Assembly (NCBI GenBank): GCA_905234755.1
Contig: CAJOIT010000011.1
Location: 110,692 to 174,691, forward strand
DNA: 64,000 bases
Source: an uncultured Bacteroidales bacterium
GTDB lineage: Bacteria; Bacteroidota; Bacteroidia; Bacteroidales; ML635J-15
Reading direction: 5' to 3'
Below the pieces are notes generated by a model that searched no databases, was not told the DNA's origin, and saw only the letters and a list, made by a program, of their open reading frames with translations. Within the stretch, counting starts at the first letter, position 1. Each line of letters opens with the position of its first letter. Below, piece after piece: positions 54,376 to 63,942 of the stretch. Both the position numbers and the translations under genes were made by a program.

Positions 54376-54909
54376 TTATTTCTTTTTAGGTTTAGGTGAT
54401 ATTACTATTTGCATTTTCTTTCCTTCAAGCTTTGGCATCTGGTCAATTTTGCCGTATTCCTCGAGGTCGTTTGCGAGCTTGAGAAGCAATATTTCGCCCT
54501 GCTCCTTGTAAACTATCGAACGGCCTTTGAAAAATACATAGGCTTTTACTTTGTTGCCTTCCTCCAAAAACTTCTTGGCATGGTTCAACTTGAAATTATA
54601 ATCGTGGTCATCTGTCTGAGGACCAAAGCGCAACTCCTTGATTGTTATCTTCTGGGTTTTGCTCTGCAATTCCTTCTGCTTGCGCTTCTGCTGATAGAGG
54701 AATTTCTGGTAGTCAATAACCTTGCATACTGGCGGGTCGGCTGTTGGAACTATTTCCACCAAATCCATTTCCAGTTGCTCTGCAATTTCTATTGCTTCCC
54801 TAATGCTGTAAACTCCTGGTTTATCAACATTGTCGCCTGTTACACGTACAAACGGTGCGCGAATTGCGCGATTAATTCTGTAGTCGTTTTGCTGATTGTC
54901 TTTTGCCAT
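54376..54909 (-). CDS. infC: Translation initiation factor IF-3
   Basis: 177 residues. N-terminal domain [17 protein letters not shown]...[19 protein letters not shown], linker with [21 protein letters not shown]-terminal domain [24 protein letters not shown]... . The start is ATG at 54909 (IF-3 genes often use ATT). A strong AGGAGG (54936-54931) lies 21 nt upstream, too far for normal initiation at this codon; no in-frame start lies at the right distance. Confidence 0.96.
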   Translation of the reverse strand: MAKDNQQNDYRINRAIRAPFVRVTGDNVDKPGVYSIREAIEIAEQLEMDLVEIVPTADPPVCKVIDYQKFLYQQKRKQKELQSKTQKITIKELRFGPQTDDHDYNFKLNHAKKFLEEGNKVKAYVFFKGRSIVYKEQGEILLLKLANDLEEYGKIDQMPKLEGKKMQIVISPKPKKK

Positions 54910-54941
54910 AAAAAATTTATAAAAAACTTACCTCCTTTTAT

Positions 54942-56879
54942 TTAATCAATGAATTTCTTAACTTCTTCGTTTACAATGTTTGCGAAATCTTCAACCGACA
55001 TTGAACCCATATCGCCAGCACCCTGCTTGCGAACCGAAATCTGACCGTTTTCCTGTTCCTTTTCGCCAACAATTAACAGATATGGAATTCTCTTCAACTC
55101 GTTGTCACGGATCTTACGACCAATCTTTTCGTTTCTTTCGTCAATTACTCCGTTGACATTCATGTCTTTCAACTTGTTCACAACTTCCTTTGCATAGTCG
55201 TTGAACTTTTCGCTGATTGGCAATACTACAAACTGGTTTGGAGCAAGCCAAATCGGGAACTTACCTGCAGTATGCTCGATAAGAACGGCTACGAAACGCT
55301 CCATCGAACCGAACGGTGCGCGGTGAATCATAACCGGACGGTGCTTCTTGTTGTCGTCGCCAACATATTCGAGTTCGAAACGCTCCGGCAAGTTGTAGTC
55401 AACCTGGATTGTACCAAGCTGCCAACGACGACCGATAGCATCCTTTACCATGAAGTCCAACTTAGGACCGTAGAAAGCAGCTTCGCCATATTCTACGCGA
55501 GCAGGAAGATTCTTTTCCTTACAAGCATCGATGATTGCCTGCTCAGCCATTGCCCAAACTTCGTCGGAACCAACATATTTGGTTGTGTTGTTAGGATCGC
55601 GGAGCGAAATCTGTGCTTCGAAGTTCTTGAAATCAAGAGCCTTGAAGATGATTTCGATGATTTCCATAACGCGGATGAATTCTTCCTTCACCTGATCCTG
55701 ACGGCAGAAAATGTGAGCATCGTCCTGCGTGAACGAACGAACGCGTGTAAGTCCGTGCAATTCACCCGACTGCTCGTAACGGTAAACTGTACCGAACTCA
55801 GCAATACGCAAAGGCAAATCCTTGTAGCTGCGTGGGCTGTTCTTGAAAATCATACAGTGATGAGGGCAGTTCATCGGTTTCAGCAAGTACATTTCGCCTT
55901 CTTCGGGAGTAGTAATCGGTTGGAACGAGTCCTTGCCGTAGTGATCCCAGTGACCAGATGTTACATACAAAGCCTTGTTTCCGATGTGCGGAGTCATTAC
56001 CTGCTGATAGCCGTAGCGCTTCTGAATTTTCTTGAGGAAATCTTCGAGACGAAGGCGCAATGCTGTACCGTTTGGCAACCAGATAGGCAAGCCCTTGCCA
56101 ACCATATCGGAGAACATGAACAATTCGAGTTCCTTACCAATCTTGCGATGGTCGCGTTTCTTGGCTTCTTCGAGCATAGTGATGTATTCTTCCAACATCT
56201 TTTGCTTCGGGAAACTGATACCATAAACGCGGGTTAGCTGCTTGCGAGTTTCATCGCCACGCCAGTAAGCACCAGCCAAGCTCAATACCTGAATGGCCTT
56301 TACATAGCCTGTAGAAGGAATATGCGGACCCTTGCAGAGGTCGGTGAATTCGCCCTGGTTGTAAAGGGTAATCTTACCATCCTCGAGTTCGGAAATAAGT
56401 TCAACCTTGTATTCGTCACCGCGTTCCTCGAACAACTTAAGAGCATCTGCCTTGGAGATGTCTTTTCTTACGAGCTTTGAATCGGCGTGACAAATTTCTG
56501 CCATCTTCTTGTTGATTTCTGCGAAATCGTTTTCCGAAAGGATTTTTCCATCGGGAAGTTCGATGTCGTAGTAGAAACCATTTTCAACAGCAGGACCGAT
56601 ACCGAACTTTGTTCCTGGGAACAACTTCTGTATTGCCTCGGCCATAATATGTGAAGAGGTGTGCCAAAAAGCGTGCTTACCTTCTTCATCTTCGAACTTG
56701 TGCAACTTTATGGAAGCATCTTCCATTATCGGCATTGTCAAGTCGCGAACTTCACCATTTACACTAATAGAAAGCACCTCCTTTGCAAGACGAGGACTAA
56801 TGCTTTCAGCTATCTCCATTCCAGTAACACCTTGCTGGTATTCCTTAACCGAACCGTCGGGTAAAGTAATTTTTATCAT
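54942..56879 (-). CDS. thrS: Threonyl-tRNA synthetase
   Basis: 645 residues. N-terminal TGS domain (1-62), editing domain with [20 protein letters not shown] (~75), class II catalytic core (~245-535: motif 2 [24 protein letters not shown]; zinc-binding Cys/His in PMNCPHHCM and the DxH... region; motif 3 [12 protein letters not shown]), and anticodon-binding C-terminal domain ([17 protein letters not shown]). First gene of the thrS-infC-rpmI-rplT unit; its promoter -7 box is 30 bp upstream. Confidence 0.97.
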   Translation of the reverse strand: MIKITLPDGSVKEYQQGVTGMEIAESISPRLAKEVLSISVNGEVRDLTMPIMEDASIKLHKFEDEEGKHAFWHTSSHIMAEAIQKLFPGTKFGIGPAVENGFYYDIELPDGKILSENDFAEINKKMAEICHADSKLVRKDISKADALKLFEERGDEYKVELISELEDGKITLYNQGEFTDLCKGPHIPSTGYVKAIQVLSLAGAYWRGDETRKQLTRVYGISFPKQKMLEEYITMLEEAKKRDHRKIGKELELFMFSDMVGKGLPIWLPNGTALRLRLEDFLKKIQKRYGYQQVMTPHIGNKALYVTSGHWDHYGKDSFQPITTPEEGEMYLLKPMNCPHHCMIFKNSPRSYKDLPLRIAEFGTVYRYEQSGELHGLTRVRSFTQDDAHIFCRQDQVKEEFIRVMEIIEIIFKALDFKNFEAQISLRDPNNTTKYVGSDEVWAMAEQAIIDACKEKNLPARVEYGEAAFYGPKLDFMVKDAIGRRWQLGTIQVDYNLPERFELEYVGDDNKKHRPVMIHRAPFGSMERFVAVLIEHTAGKFPIWLAPNQFVVLPISEKFNDYAKEVVNKLKDMNVNGVIDERNEKIGRKIRDNELKRIPYLLIVGEKEQENGQISVRKQGAGDMGSMSVEDFANIVNEEVKKFID

Positions 56880-56908
56880 CTTATTCTTTTATAATCAAAA
56901 ATATCGCG

Positions 56909-56916
56909 CAAAATTA
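56909..56916 (-). promoter_or_regulatory. thrS promoter -7 element
   Basis: Minus strand TAATTTTG, perfect -7 match; TTTA instead of TTTG lies at the -33 distance. No hairpin is present in the short leader. The rest of the gap to 57142 shows nothing. Confidence 0.5.
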
Positions 56917-57142
56917 TTACTTTTTTTTAAGATAAACCCCGATATGGAAAAATAAATTTTGAGGAGATTTTCAAGACATAAACAACTTATAACAAACTAC
57001 TTACAATCAAAAACTATTCGTAGTCGCATTTCAGAAACGGTATTTTCGATGATTGGATGTTCATAATTTGTTAATTTTTTGAGAGAAAAAGAGTTGGGGA
57101 AATATTAGGAGAAGCATACACAGCTTGGTTATTTTCTACTGC

Positions 57143-57171
57143 TTGTCCTTTCAATTTTTTAAATACCTTTG
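57143..57171 (+). promoter_or_regulatory. Promoter of the aspartyl-protease gene
   Basis: TTG (57143-57145), 18-bp spacer, TACCTTTG (57164-57171), full match; leader about 20 nt to the ATG at 57198. Confidence 0.7.
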
Positions 57172-57197
57172 CATTGCTTATTTAAACAAAATACAAT

Positions 57198-58412
57198 ATG
57201 AGGAAGACCAAAATCACCATCGCGCTAATCACCTTATTGATAGCAGGAACAGCCTTACAATTGGTGGCGCAAGACAAATACGCAAAATCGTTCAGCATTT
57301 CCCGACATAATTTCGTTGACACGATAAAAATAGAAATTTGGAAAGGCGCCATAATCATACCTGCGGAAATCAATGGCAGCACCAAGAAACTGCTGTTCGA
57401 CACTGGAGCCGAAAAAGGATTCTGGGTAGCTGATATGGAGGAATGGATGACTCCAATAGACTCCATAACAATTGTAGATTCCAACAAGGAAAGACAGAAG
57501 ATTCCTTTATACCAATTCCCACCAATAAAAATTGGAAGCACCACTATCGAAAACTATACAATGGTCATAAGCGAAAGTTTCAAAAATTATGTTTGCGGTA
57601 AAATTGACGGCGCATTGGGATTCAATCTCGTAGCAAAAGGTCTTTCTATCAAATTCGACACGAAAGACAGTCTTATGATAGTGACAGACCGCAAGGGATT
57701 TTTTGCAAAAGAAGAAAAAAAACACACAGTGCTTAAATATTATAAGGACACCAGACCCGATGTTTTAATACAGTTTCCTTATGGTAAATATCGAATGACT
57801 TTCGATTCGGGATACATAGGCGGATGGGTTGATTTGCCACAGTACTGGCTGGACAAATGGTCGAGCAATAATCCCAAAATGAAGGAGGCAATCGACAAAA
57901 CAACTGTACGGGTGGATACTACGATTAAATCCCAAGCCGGTCTTTTAGGGAAAACCCAAGATACTATAGTTGCACGAACCCTTCACATCCCTGGATTTGG
58001 GGTTGGCGATGCAAAATTCGAAGATTTCTGGCTCTCGACAGGAAATCGCAGTATGCTTATAGGTTCATGCGTATTGAAACATGCCTCGCTGATTATTAAT
58101 GCACAAAAACAACATCTGGTGTTTCTCCCTCACAACGAGAACTCTGGTGTAGTCATAGGAAACGAAGACTTTGATGATTTTCGTCTATTTCCCACAGATG
58201 GTGACAGCATTGGCGCACTAAAAGTAATTGTTCGCGAAGGCTCAAAGGAATACCAGAAAGGCATTCGCACTGGCGATTATCTGATTAGTGCCGACGGCGT
58301 TCCCATTACCGATTACTGCACCTATTCCTTGCTAAAGCAAAAAGGAAAAATCAAAAAGATGGTATTCCGCACACCAGAGGGCGAGGATAAAGAGGTAGAA
58401 TGGGATGAATAG
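57198..58412 (+). CDS. Secreted retropepsin-like aspartyl protease with PDZ domain
   Basis: 404 residues; signal peptide MRKTKITIALITLLIAGTALQLVAQ (cleavage about 25). Two retropepsin/pepsin-like lobes: active-site DTG in LLFDTGAEKGFW (about residue 69) and DSG in MTFDSGYIGGW (about residue 203), so one chain supplies both catalytic Asp residues. C-terminal PDZ domain (~335-404: REGSKEYQKGIRTGDYLISADGVPI). Such proteins are common periplasmic proteases in Bacteroidota, substrates unknown. Single-gene unit with its own promoter. Confidence 0.85.
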   Translation: MRKTKITIALITLLIAGTALQLVAQDKYAKSFSISRHNFVDTIKIEIWKGAIIIPAEINGSTKKLLFDTGAEKGFWVADMEEWMTPIDSITIVDSNKERQKIPLYQFPPIKIGSTTIENYTMVISESFKNYVCGKIDGALGFNLVAKGLSIKFDTKDSLMIVTDRKGFFAKEEKKHTVLKYYKDTRPDVLIQFPYGKYRMTFDSGYIGGWVDLPQYWLDKWSSNNPKMKEAIDKTTVRVDTTIKSQAGLLGKTQDTIVARTLHIPGFGVGDAKFEDFWLSTGNRSMLIGSCVLKHASLIINAQKQHLVFLPHNENSGVVIGNEDFDDFRLFPTDGDSIGALKVIVREGSKEYQKGIRTGDYLISADGVPITDYCTYSLLKQKGKIKKMVFRTPEGEDKEVEWDE

Positions 58413-58495
58413 AATTATAGCGTAAGGGGTGAATCCTATTTACAATTTACTTATCCAAAATTCCATAAACACATTAATATTCAATAGCTTATTTA

Positions 58496-58530
58496 TATAG
58501 TACTTTTGGTGCTACACCAAAAGTGCTATA
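58496..58530. other. 35-nt hairpin-forming inverted repeat
   Basis: Sixteen-base arms, TATAGTACTTTTGGTG (58496-58511) and CACCAAAAGTGCTATA (58515-58530), around CTA, one mismatch that can be a G-U pair. No T-run follows. 84 bp past the aspartyl-protease stop. It may be a transcript 3' end structure or a protein site. Confidence 0.6.
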
Positions 58531-58710
58531 ATTGTAATTTGTGAATTTTGCTATTACATATCCCCTACCGAATTGTGCTATTAATCTTTGCGATAGTGCC
58601 GCAAGAATCTTTAAATAGGTTTAAATCTAAAAACAGAATCAGGAATTTCGGATGTTTGTATTTGTAAATCTGCTAAATACCTGAATATCTTTCATTTCAA
58701 CATAATCTTG

Positions 58711-58789
58711 CCGTTTTTCCAACGCAAAATTAGGGCTTTTTGTCCGTTTTTCCAACATAAAATTTGATAATTTTGTCCGTTTTTCCAAC
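58711..58789. repeat. Three direct repeats with an exact 33-bp period
   Basis: The 13-mer CCGTTTTTCCAAC begins at 58711, 58744 and 58777; the second and third are also preceded by TTTTGT. Period 33 bp is about three helical turns. They stand about 180-260 bp upstream of the MORN-caspase gene. The remaining parts of 58413-58937 hold no gene. Confidence 0.7.
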
Positions 58790-58937
58790 ATTGGGAACTG
58801 CCATCGAAAGCCAGCATTGATGTTTGGTGCGCATTTGGGAATTATTCGACATTAAACAAAGCAAATCGATATTATCGGAAAGGTAAAAATTAATCGTCGG
58901 CAAACTATTCTGCATATCAACCTATTGAATATTTGCT

Positions 58938-58945
58938 TAATTTTG
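58938..58945 (+). promoter_or_regulatory. Promoter -7 element of the caspase-papain unit
   Basis: TAATTTTG, perfect -7 match, 25 bp before the ATG at 58971; the -33 (TTC at about 58908-58910) is weak. Confidence 0.5.
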
Positions 58946-58970
58946 TCGCTTGTAAAAACATTGCGATAAA

Positions 58971-61373
58971 ATGGGAAAACATATATTTAAAAGCGTAATA
59001 ATCAGCGCACTTGCGCTTTCGTGCCTGAGTGCCAGTAATCTTTGGGCACAGCAGTCTGACCCCAACTGCCTAAGCGGCAACTGTGAAGACGGATACGGAG
59101 TATATAGCTTGGAGGGTGGTGACCGCTATGTCGGTTTTTTTGAAAACGGCAATTTCAACGGCTACGGATCTTACATTTTTAGCAACGGCAACATGTATGT
59201 CGGCAATTTCAAGGATGGCGAAGCCAATGGTCAGGGCACTTTCATTTGGGCAGAAGGTGGCCGATATGTAGGACATTGGCAGAAATGGGAACGCCATGGA
59301 ATTGGAACCGAATTCGACACCGAAGGCAATTCAGAAACAAGCATTTATCAGAACGATGAAATAGTAGATGAGGACATAAACGGATGCATCAATGGCGACT
59401 GCATTTCGGGATACGGTGTTTTCATATACGATGACGGATCATACTACGAAGGCGTTTTCAGTCAGAAAAAGCCCAACGGACAAGGTCTGCTTGTGAAAAA
59501 TGACGGTTCCATATACAATGGAGAATTCAAAAACGGGAAATATAACGGATACGGAATATTCATAAATCCCGATGGTTCGGAACAGGAAGGACTGTGGGAG
59601 GAAGGCCGTTACCTTGGCGAAGTTACCAACCAGTACGGCTGCATCAGCGGCGACTGTGAAAACGGATACGGCATATATATTTACGATGACGGCTCTTACT
59701 ACGAAGGCTCATTCAAAAACGGGAAACGCCATGGACAAGGCGCCCTATATACCGCCGATGACGAAATTTTTGATGGAGCATGGGTTGACGATGATGCAAA
59801 CGGATATGTAATGGCCACCTATAAACCCGAAGACCGCAACGGACTGGCATACTACAATGGCGACATGAAGGGAAGCGTCCTCAATGGATACGGAGCACTT
59901 ATATGGAGCGATGGTTCTGTATATTACGGTCAACTTAAAAACGGAGCACGACATGGACAAGGCGTACTTTTCGATACCGAAACTAACAAGAATTACTCAG
60001 GCATCTGGAACGAAAACTCATTTGTAAGCGAAATGGACGAAAGTCAGTTCGATGTCATCTTCGGTTCGAAAAACGGTTTTGGAATAAAGCTTATCGCCAA
60101 CGGTCGCTACTATGGAAATCTCGCCAACGGCGTACCATCTGGAAAAGGAATGCTCGACCAATATGATGGATGCAACTATGTCGGCGATTTTAAAAATGGT
60201 ATGCAAAACGGACAGGGAACGCTCGAGAACCGCAACACCGGAGAAAAATACATAGGCACCTTCCTCAACAACGAAATGACAGGAAAGGGCGTTCTTTACC
60301 ACGCAGATGGTTCAAAAGAGGAAGGCACATTCAAAAATGGCAAACTGGCAATCCAAAAGACCGAAGATGTCAGCGTTGCAAGACCTATAGTAACATGGCT
60401 GGCTCCATCACAGAGCGACTTTTCCACTACAGACAACAAACTTACTGTAAAACTTTGCGTAGCCTCAAAAGCCAGCATTGACGAAGTATCTATAACGGTA
60501 AACGGAGTAGTAAAAGCAAAAAAATCGAACAGAGGATTTACCGTAGTTTCCAGCCAGTGCGACTATACTTTCGAATATGAAATTGACCTCGAACCCGGAC
60601 AAAATGAAATAAAGGCAATCGTCAAGAATGCGGGAGGAACCACAACAACCGACTCGCGCCGCGTCACTCTCAACAAAAGCGATAATGTATCGAGCGAGAA
60701 ACGACTTGCCCTTGTCATTGGCAACGGCGCCTACGAAAACATCAGTACACTCAACAATCCAGCAAACGATGCGAGATTAATGGGCGAAACACTAGGTTCC
60801 CTCGGCTTCGAAACAATGGTGTACACCGACCTTTCGCAAAATGAAATGATTTCCAAGATACGCGAATTTGGAAACAAACTTACAAAAGAAAAGGCTGTAG
60901 GCTTATTTTTCTACGCCGGACATGGCTTACAGGTAAACGGAGAGAACTATCTTGTCCCCGTTACAGCAAACATTACAAAACAGCAGGATGTTGAGCTCGA
61001 ATGCGTAAACCTGAAGCGCGTACTTGGAGAAATGGAATATGCACAAAACGACCTGAACATCATAATCCTCGATGCTTGCCGTAACAATCCTTTCGCAAAC
61101 ATGAGAGCAATTAATAACGGAGGTCTTGCCGCTGTAAATGCACCAAGAGGCACTTTCATCGCGTTTGCAACGTCCCCAGGCAGTGTAGCATCGGATGGCA
61201 GCGGAAGCAATGGACTATATACAGAACAACTGGCACAGGAAATAACCCAGCCAGGAACAAAAATAGAAGATGTATTCAAGAAAGTTCGCTCAAGGGTTTA
61301 CGAAATAAGCCAACAGCAACAGATTCCTTGGGAAAACTCCTCAATATTCGGTGATTTTTATTTCAAGAAATAA
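58971..61373 (+). CDS. Secreted MORN-repeat caspase-like protease (C14 family)
   Basis: 800 residues. Signal peptide MGKHIFKSVIISALALSCLS...NLWAQ (cleavage about 26). About fifteen MORN-type units at residues 35-460 (YVGNFKDGEANGQGTFIW, YYEGVFSQKKPNGQGLLV, YYEGSFKNGKRHGQGALY), grouped in blocks that each begin with a C-x-x-GDC-x-x-GYG motif (CLSGNCEDGYGVY, CINGDCISGYGVF, CISGDCENGYGIY). An Ig-like linker (~465-570) leads to a caspase/metacaspase-like domain (~575-800) with catalytic His651 in FYAGHGL and Cys703 in ILDACRNNPF; the start VIGNGAYENISTLNNPANDA is also typical. Function unknown; the papain-like gene follows after 21 bp. Confidence 0.9.
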   Translation: MGKHIFKSVIISALALSCLSASNLWAQQSDPNCLSGNCEDGYGVYSLEGGDRYVGFFENGNFNGYGSYIFSNGNMYVGNFKDGEANGQGTFIWAEGGRYVGHWQKWERHGIGTEFDTEGNSETSIYQNDEIVDEDINGCINGDCISGYGVFIYDDGSYYEGVFSQKKPNGQGLLVKNDGSIYNGEFKNGKYNGYGIFINPDGSEQEGLWEEGRYLGEVTNQYGCISGDCENGYGIYIYDDGSYYEGSFKNGKRHGQGALYTADDEIFDGAWVDDDANGYVMATYKPEDRNGLAYYNGDMKGSVLNGYGALIWSDGSVYYGQLKNGARHGQGVLFDTETNKNYSGIWNENSFVSEMDESQFDVIFGSKNGFGIKLIANGRYYGNLANGVPSGKGMLDQYDGCNYVGDFKNGMQNGQGTLENRNTGEKYIGTFLNNEMTGKGVLYHADGSKEEGTFKNGKLAIQKTEDVSVARPIVTWLAPSQSDFSTTDNKLTVKLCVASKASIDEVSITVNGVVKAKKSNRGFTVVSSQCDYTFEYEIDLEPGQNEIKAIVKNAGGTTTTDSRRVTLNKSDNVSSEKRLALVIGNGAYENISTLNNPANDARLMGETLGSLGFETMVYTDLSQNEMISKIREFGNKLTKEKAVGLFFYAGHGLQVNGENYLVPVTANITKQQDVELECVNLKRVLGEMEYAQNDLNIIILDACRNNPFANMRAINNGGLAAVNAPRGTFIAFATSPGSVASDGSGSNGLYTEQLAQEITQPGTKIEDVFKKVRSRVYEISQQQQIPWENSSIFGDFYFKK

Positions 61374-61394
61374 TAAAGCAAAACAATAATCCGC

Positions 61395-63365
61395 ATGAGA
61401 ACTTTGATATTATTTGTTGCAGTCCTATTTGCCACGATTAGCACATTTGGACAGCATTTCACTGGTTGCGTTGTTGATACCGTAGCCGCAAAAAGCCTAC
61501 CCGAAAAGGCATCAAACACACGCGATGTTTATACCAATCTGCCAAAAGCAGTATCGCTCCAGAAATGGACTCCAGTTCCTGGAAACCAAGGACAAACCGG
61601 TACATGTACGGCATGGTCGTCGACATACTGCATAGCAACAATGGCGTGGGCAATGCGCAACGGAATAACAAACCGTAAGAAAATTACCGAAAATGCATTC
61701 CTTCCTGCATATACATATGTCAATATACTTAGGCAAAGTACACAAAACTGCGCTGCAGGAACCGACATTGCCGATGCTTGCGCATGGTTAAAGAACACTG
61801 GCTCGGTAAAATTAAGCGAATATCCGCAGAATCCAGCATGCATAAGCACATCAGAAGTTCCTACCGCTTGGAAACAAAAAGCGTCACAAAATAAAATCTT
61901 AGGATTCACAAAATTATACTACCAATGGGCTGGCGGATATTCGTACAAGGTTGAAAAGGTAAAGAAAAGCCTCGCCGAGGGAAAGCCCGTGCTCATAGCT
62001 TTCAACTGCGCATTTTCGTTCTCTAACAGCAGCGGACTAAGAAGCGACGGTCTATGGGTACCTGCAAGCAACGAACAGGCAACGCTCAACTACGGCGGTC
62101 ACGCCATGGCTGTAGTCGCATACGACGATACAAAATTCAACGGAGGAGCATTCCTCGTTCAAAACAGCTGGGGTACCGACTGGGGACTCAATGGTTATTT
62201 CTGGATTACATACTACCATTTTTCATGGTGGGTGTACTACGCTTTCGAAATAAACACACAGATAAACAATGCGAAAATCGACACCAATACCGACAACCTA
62301 GATTTCTCCACAAGCTTCTACGATTATGCCGACAACAACGACAATAACAAATACGACTACAATAACAACGACAACAACTATAAATATGACTACAATAATA
62401 ACAAAGACGACAATAATGTAGATTACACCTTAGATGACCTCGGTCTTGACGATTTCTTATCGGTTGACTACGACTACCTTGACAATTTTGTCGATGGCAA
62501 TGACTATAAATCCAACGACGATGACAACGATAGCGACAACAATAGCAACTATTCATCCTACAACATTCTGTATCAGGATGGCGACAATGGCGCATGGCAA
62601 GGTTATAAGACCAGCGACTATACCGCCGAAGACTACAGCTATATGGAAGAAGAAAGAAAGTCGCGCAATTCGGCGGCATTCCAATATGTAAGCAACATGT
62701 CGTACGAAGAAAACATGAAACACATGAACGAAAACCTCGGAATAAAGGACGCACCGAAAAACAACGCCAAAGACCGTGGAGTAAAGGTAATTAGTGTCGA
62801 TAAGATTAAAACTCCAGATGGAAACAAGGTGGATGTAAACAATTTTGCAGGTAGCATAAGCATTATTCTTGGCGATAACACCGCAATGCAAGGCACCGTT
62901 CGCGACAAGACAATAAACATCACGAAATCATACCAATCGGGAACCTACTTCAGAATATATGTAGAAAACAATTCGCCGGCATATGTATATGTATTTGGAA
63001 CCGACCTTACCAATGAAGTGTACAACATATTCCCTCAGTGCAGACTGATAAGTCCGCTGCTCGACTACAGCGACAGCCGCATAGCAGTCCCCGACGAACG
63101 TCATTTCATTCAGATGGACAACCAGACAGGAACGGACTACATATATGTACTTTACAGCCGAGTTCCTCTCAATATCGATGAAATCCGCAACCGCATGGCA
63201 AAGACTTCTGGCGACTACGCAGAACGTCTGTTCAAGGTTATGGGACCAAAGACATTCTCACTCGACGAAGCCAATGTATCAGGAGCATCCACATTCAAAT
63301 TCGATGCAAAATCAATTAAAAAGCAATGCCTCGGTGCTGTAATAAAAATCAACCACATCAAATAG
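61395..63365 (+). CDS. Secreted papain-like (C1) cysteine protease with Asp/Asn-rich linker and DUF4384-type domain
   Basis: 656 residues. Signal peptide MRTLILFVAVLFATISTFGQ. C1-type catalytic domain (~55-290): Cys71 in GQTGTCTAWSS, His236 in YGGHAMAVVAYDD, Asn257 in VQNSWGTDWGLNGYFW. Then a strongly biased Asp/Asn/Tyr linker (~295-385), and a C-terminal DUF4384-like domain (~505-615: YQSGTYFRIYVENNSPAYVYVFG, PDERHFIQMDNQTGTDYIYVLYS). The catalytic Cys motif reads GTCTAW instead of the usual GxCWAF. No sorting domain is visible, so export beyond the periplasm is not shown. Directly follows the caspase gene (21 bp), same operon. Confidence 0.88.
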   Translation: MRTLILFVAVLFATISTFGQHFTGCVVDTVAAKSLPEKASNTRDVYTNLPKAVSLQKWTPVPGNQGQTGTCTAWSSTYCIATMAWAMRNGITNRKKITENAFLPAYTYVNILRQSTQNCAAGTDIADACAWLKNTGSVKLSEYPQNPACISTSEVPTAWKQKASQNKILGFTKLYYQWAGGYSYKVEKVKKSLAEGKPVLIAFNCAFSFSNSSGLRSDGLWVPASNEQATLNYGGHAMAVVAYDDTKFNGGAFLVQNSWGTDWGLNGYFWITYYHFSWWVYYAFEINTQINNAKIDTNTDNLDFSTSFYDYADNNDNNKYDYNNNDNNYKYDYNNNKDDNNVDYTLDDLGLDDFLSVDYDYLDNFVDGNDYKSNDDDNDSDNNSNYSSYNILYQDGDNGAWQGYKTSDYTAEDYSYMEEERKSRNSAAFQYVSNMSYEENMKHMNENLGIKDAPKNNAKDRGVKVISVDKIKTPDGNKVDVNNFAGSISIILGDNTAMQGTVRDKTINITKSYQSGTYFRIYVENNSPAYVYVFGTDLTNEVYNIFPQCRLISPLLDYSDSRIAVPDERHFIQMDNQTGTDYIYVLYSRVPLNIDEIRNRMAKTSGDYAERLFKVMGPKTFSLDEANVSGASTFKFDAKSIKKQCLGAVIKINHIK

Positions 63366-63429
63366 GTTCATCCGACAAGGGATATAAAATAAAGGCTCTA
63401 CTTTAGTGCATAGCTGATTTTCAAAAAAA

Positions 63430-63770
63430 AGAGACTGTCATTACTTGCTTCGCTGCGTGAGCTAAAGGTTCCGCAAGTTAGAATGTTTTTTAAAGACGAA
63501 GACTGAACAAATTCATTTGTTATGTTGAGGCGCAAAAACATCTGCGAAAGCAAACAATAACGCGATACGAAACGGAGAGCGTTGTAAGCCGCTCACTGAG
63601 CATGTCGAAGTGCGGCTATATACAAGGAGATTAGCTACGCTGAGCTGAAGATTGGCTCCGCCGAGCTAAAGGTTGCTCACTTCGTTTCGCGAGGCTGCAA
63701 GCAGCGTTCCGTACAGACAGGCTCACACGACACATACCTTAGTTGCTTTGTTTTGTATTACAAATTACAT
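63430..63770. repeat. Composite of dispersed repeats: third nested-palindrome copy invaded by the GCTACGC family
   Basis: acgcgatacgaaacgg.gagcgttgtaa and gttccgtacagacaggctcaca match the inverted nested-palindrome element (as at 50600-50725), while between them lie gctacgctgagctgaag, ggctccgccgagctaaaggtt and gagcatgtcgaagtgcgg units as at 5536-5720. Noncoding stretch between the papain-like gene and the 5S rRNA; 63771-63904 shows nothing else. Confidence 0.65.
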
Positions 63771-63904
63771 GCAGGATAATTTAGCGGACTCCAATAATTC
63801 ATTATTTCTTTAATAATAAAGGATAAAGGCATACGGTAGGACAATTTGTCCCCCACTTCAAATCCTATTCAGAATTATACCAGATTTCTATTGGGTATAT
63901 TTAC

Positions 63905-63936
63905 AAAAAAAGTCCCGACTTATAAGTCAGGACTTT
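63905..63936 (-). terminator. rRNA operon terminator
   Basis: Minus strand AAAGTCC...GGACTTT with inner palindrome GACTTATAAGTC, followed by TTTTTTTG. It ends 5 nt beyond the 5S rRNA 3' end, so it closes the rRNA operon entering from the right edge. Confidence 0.85.
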
Positions 63937-63942
63937 GAAGGA

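Noticed and set aside
58711..58789. Possible CRISPR array
   Set aside because: Only three repeats of 13 bp with 20-bp gaps, unequal flanks and no cas genes in the window.
58730..58915. 61-codon frame giving VGKTDK-like repeats, similar to P-loop residues
   Set aside because: The motif is only the translation of the 33-bp direct repeat; no NTPase fold around it and no proper start.
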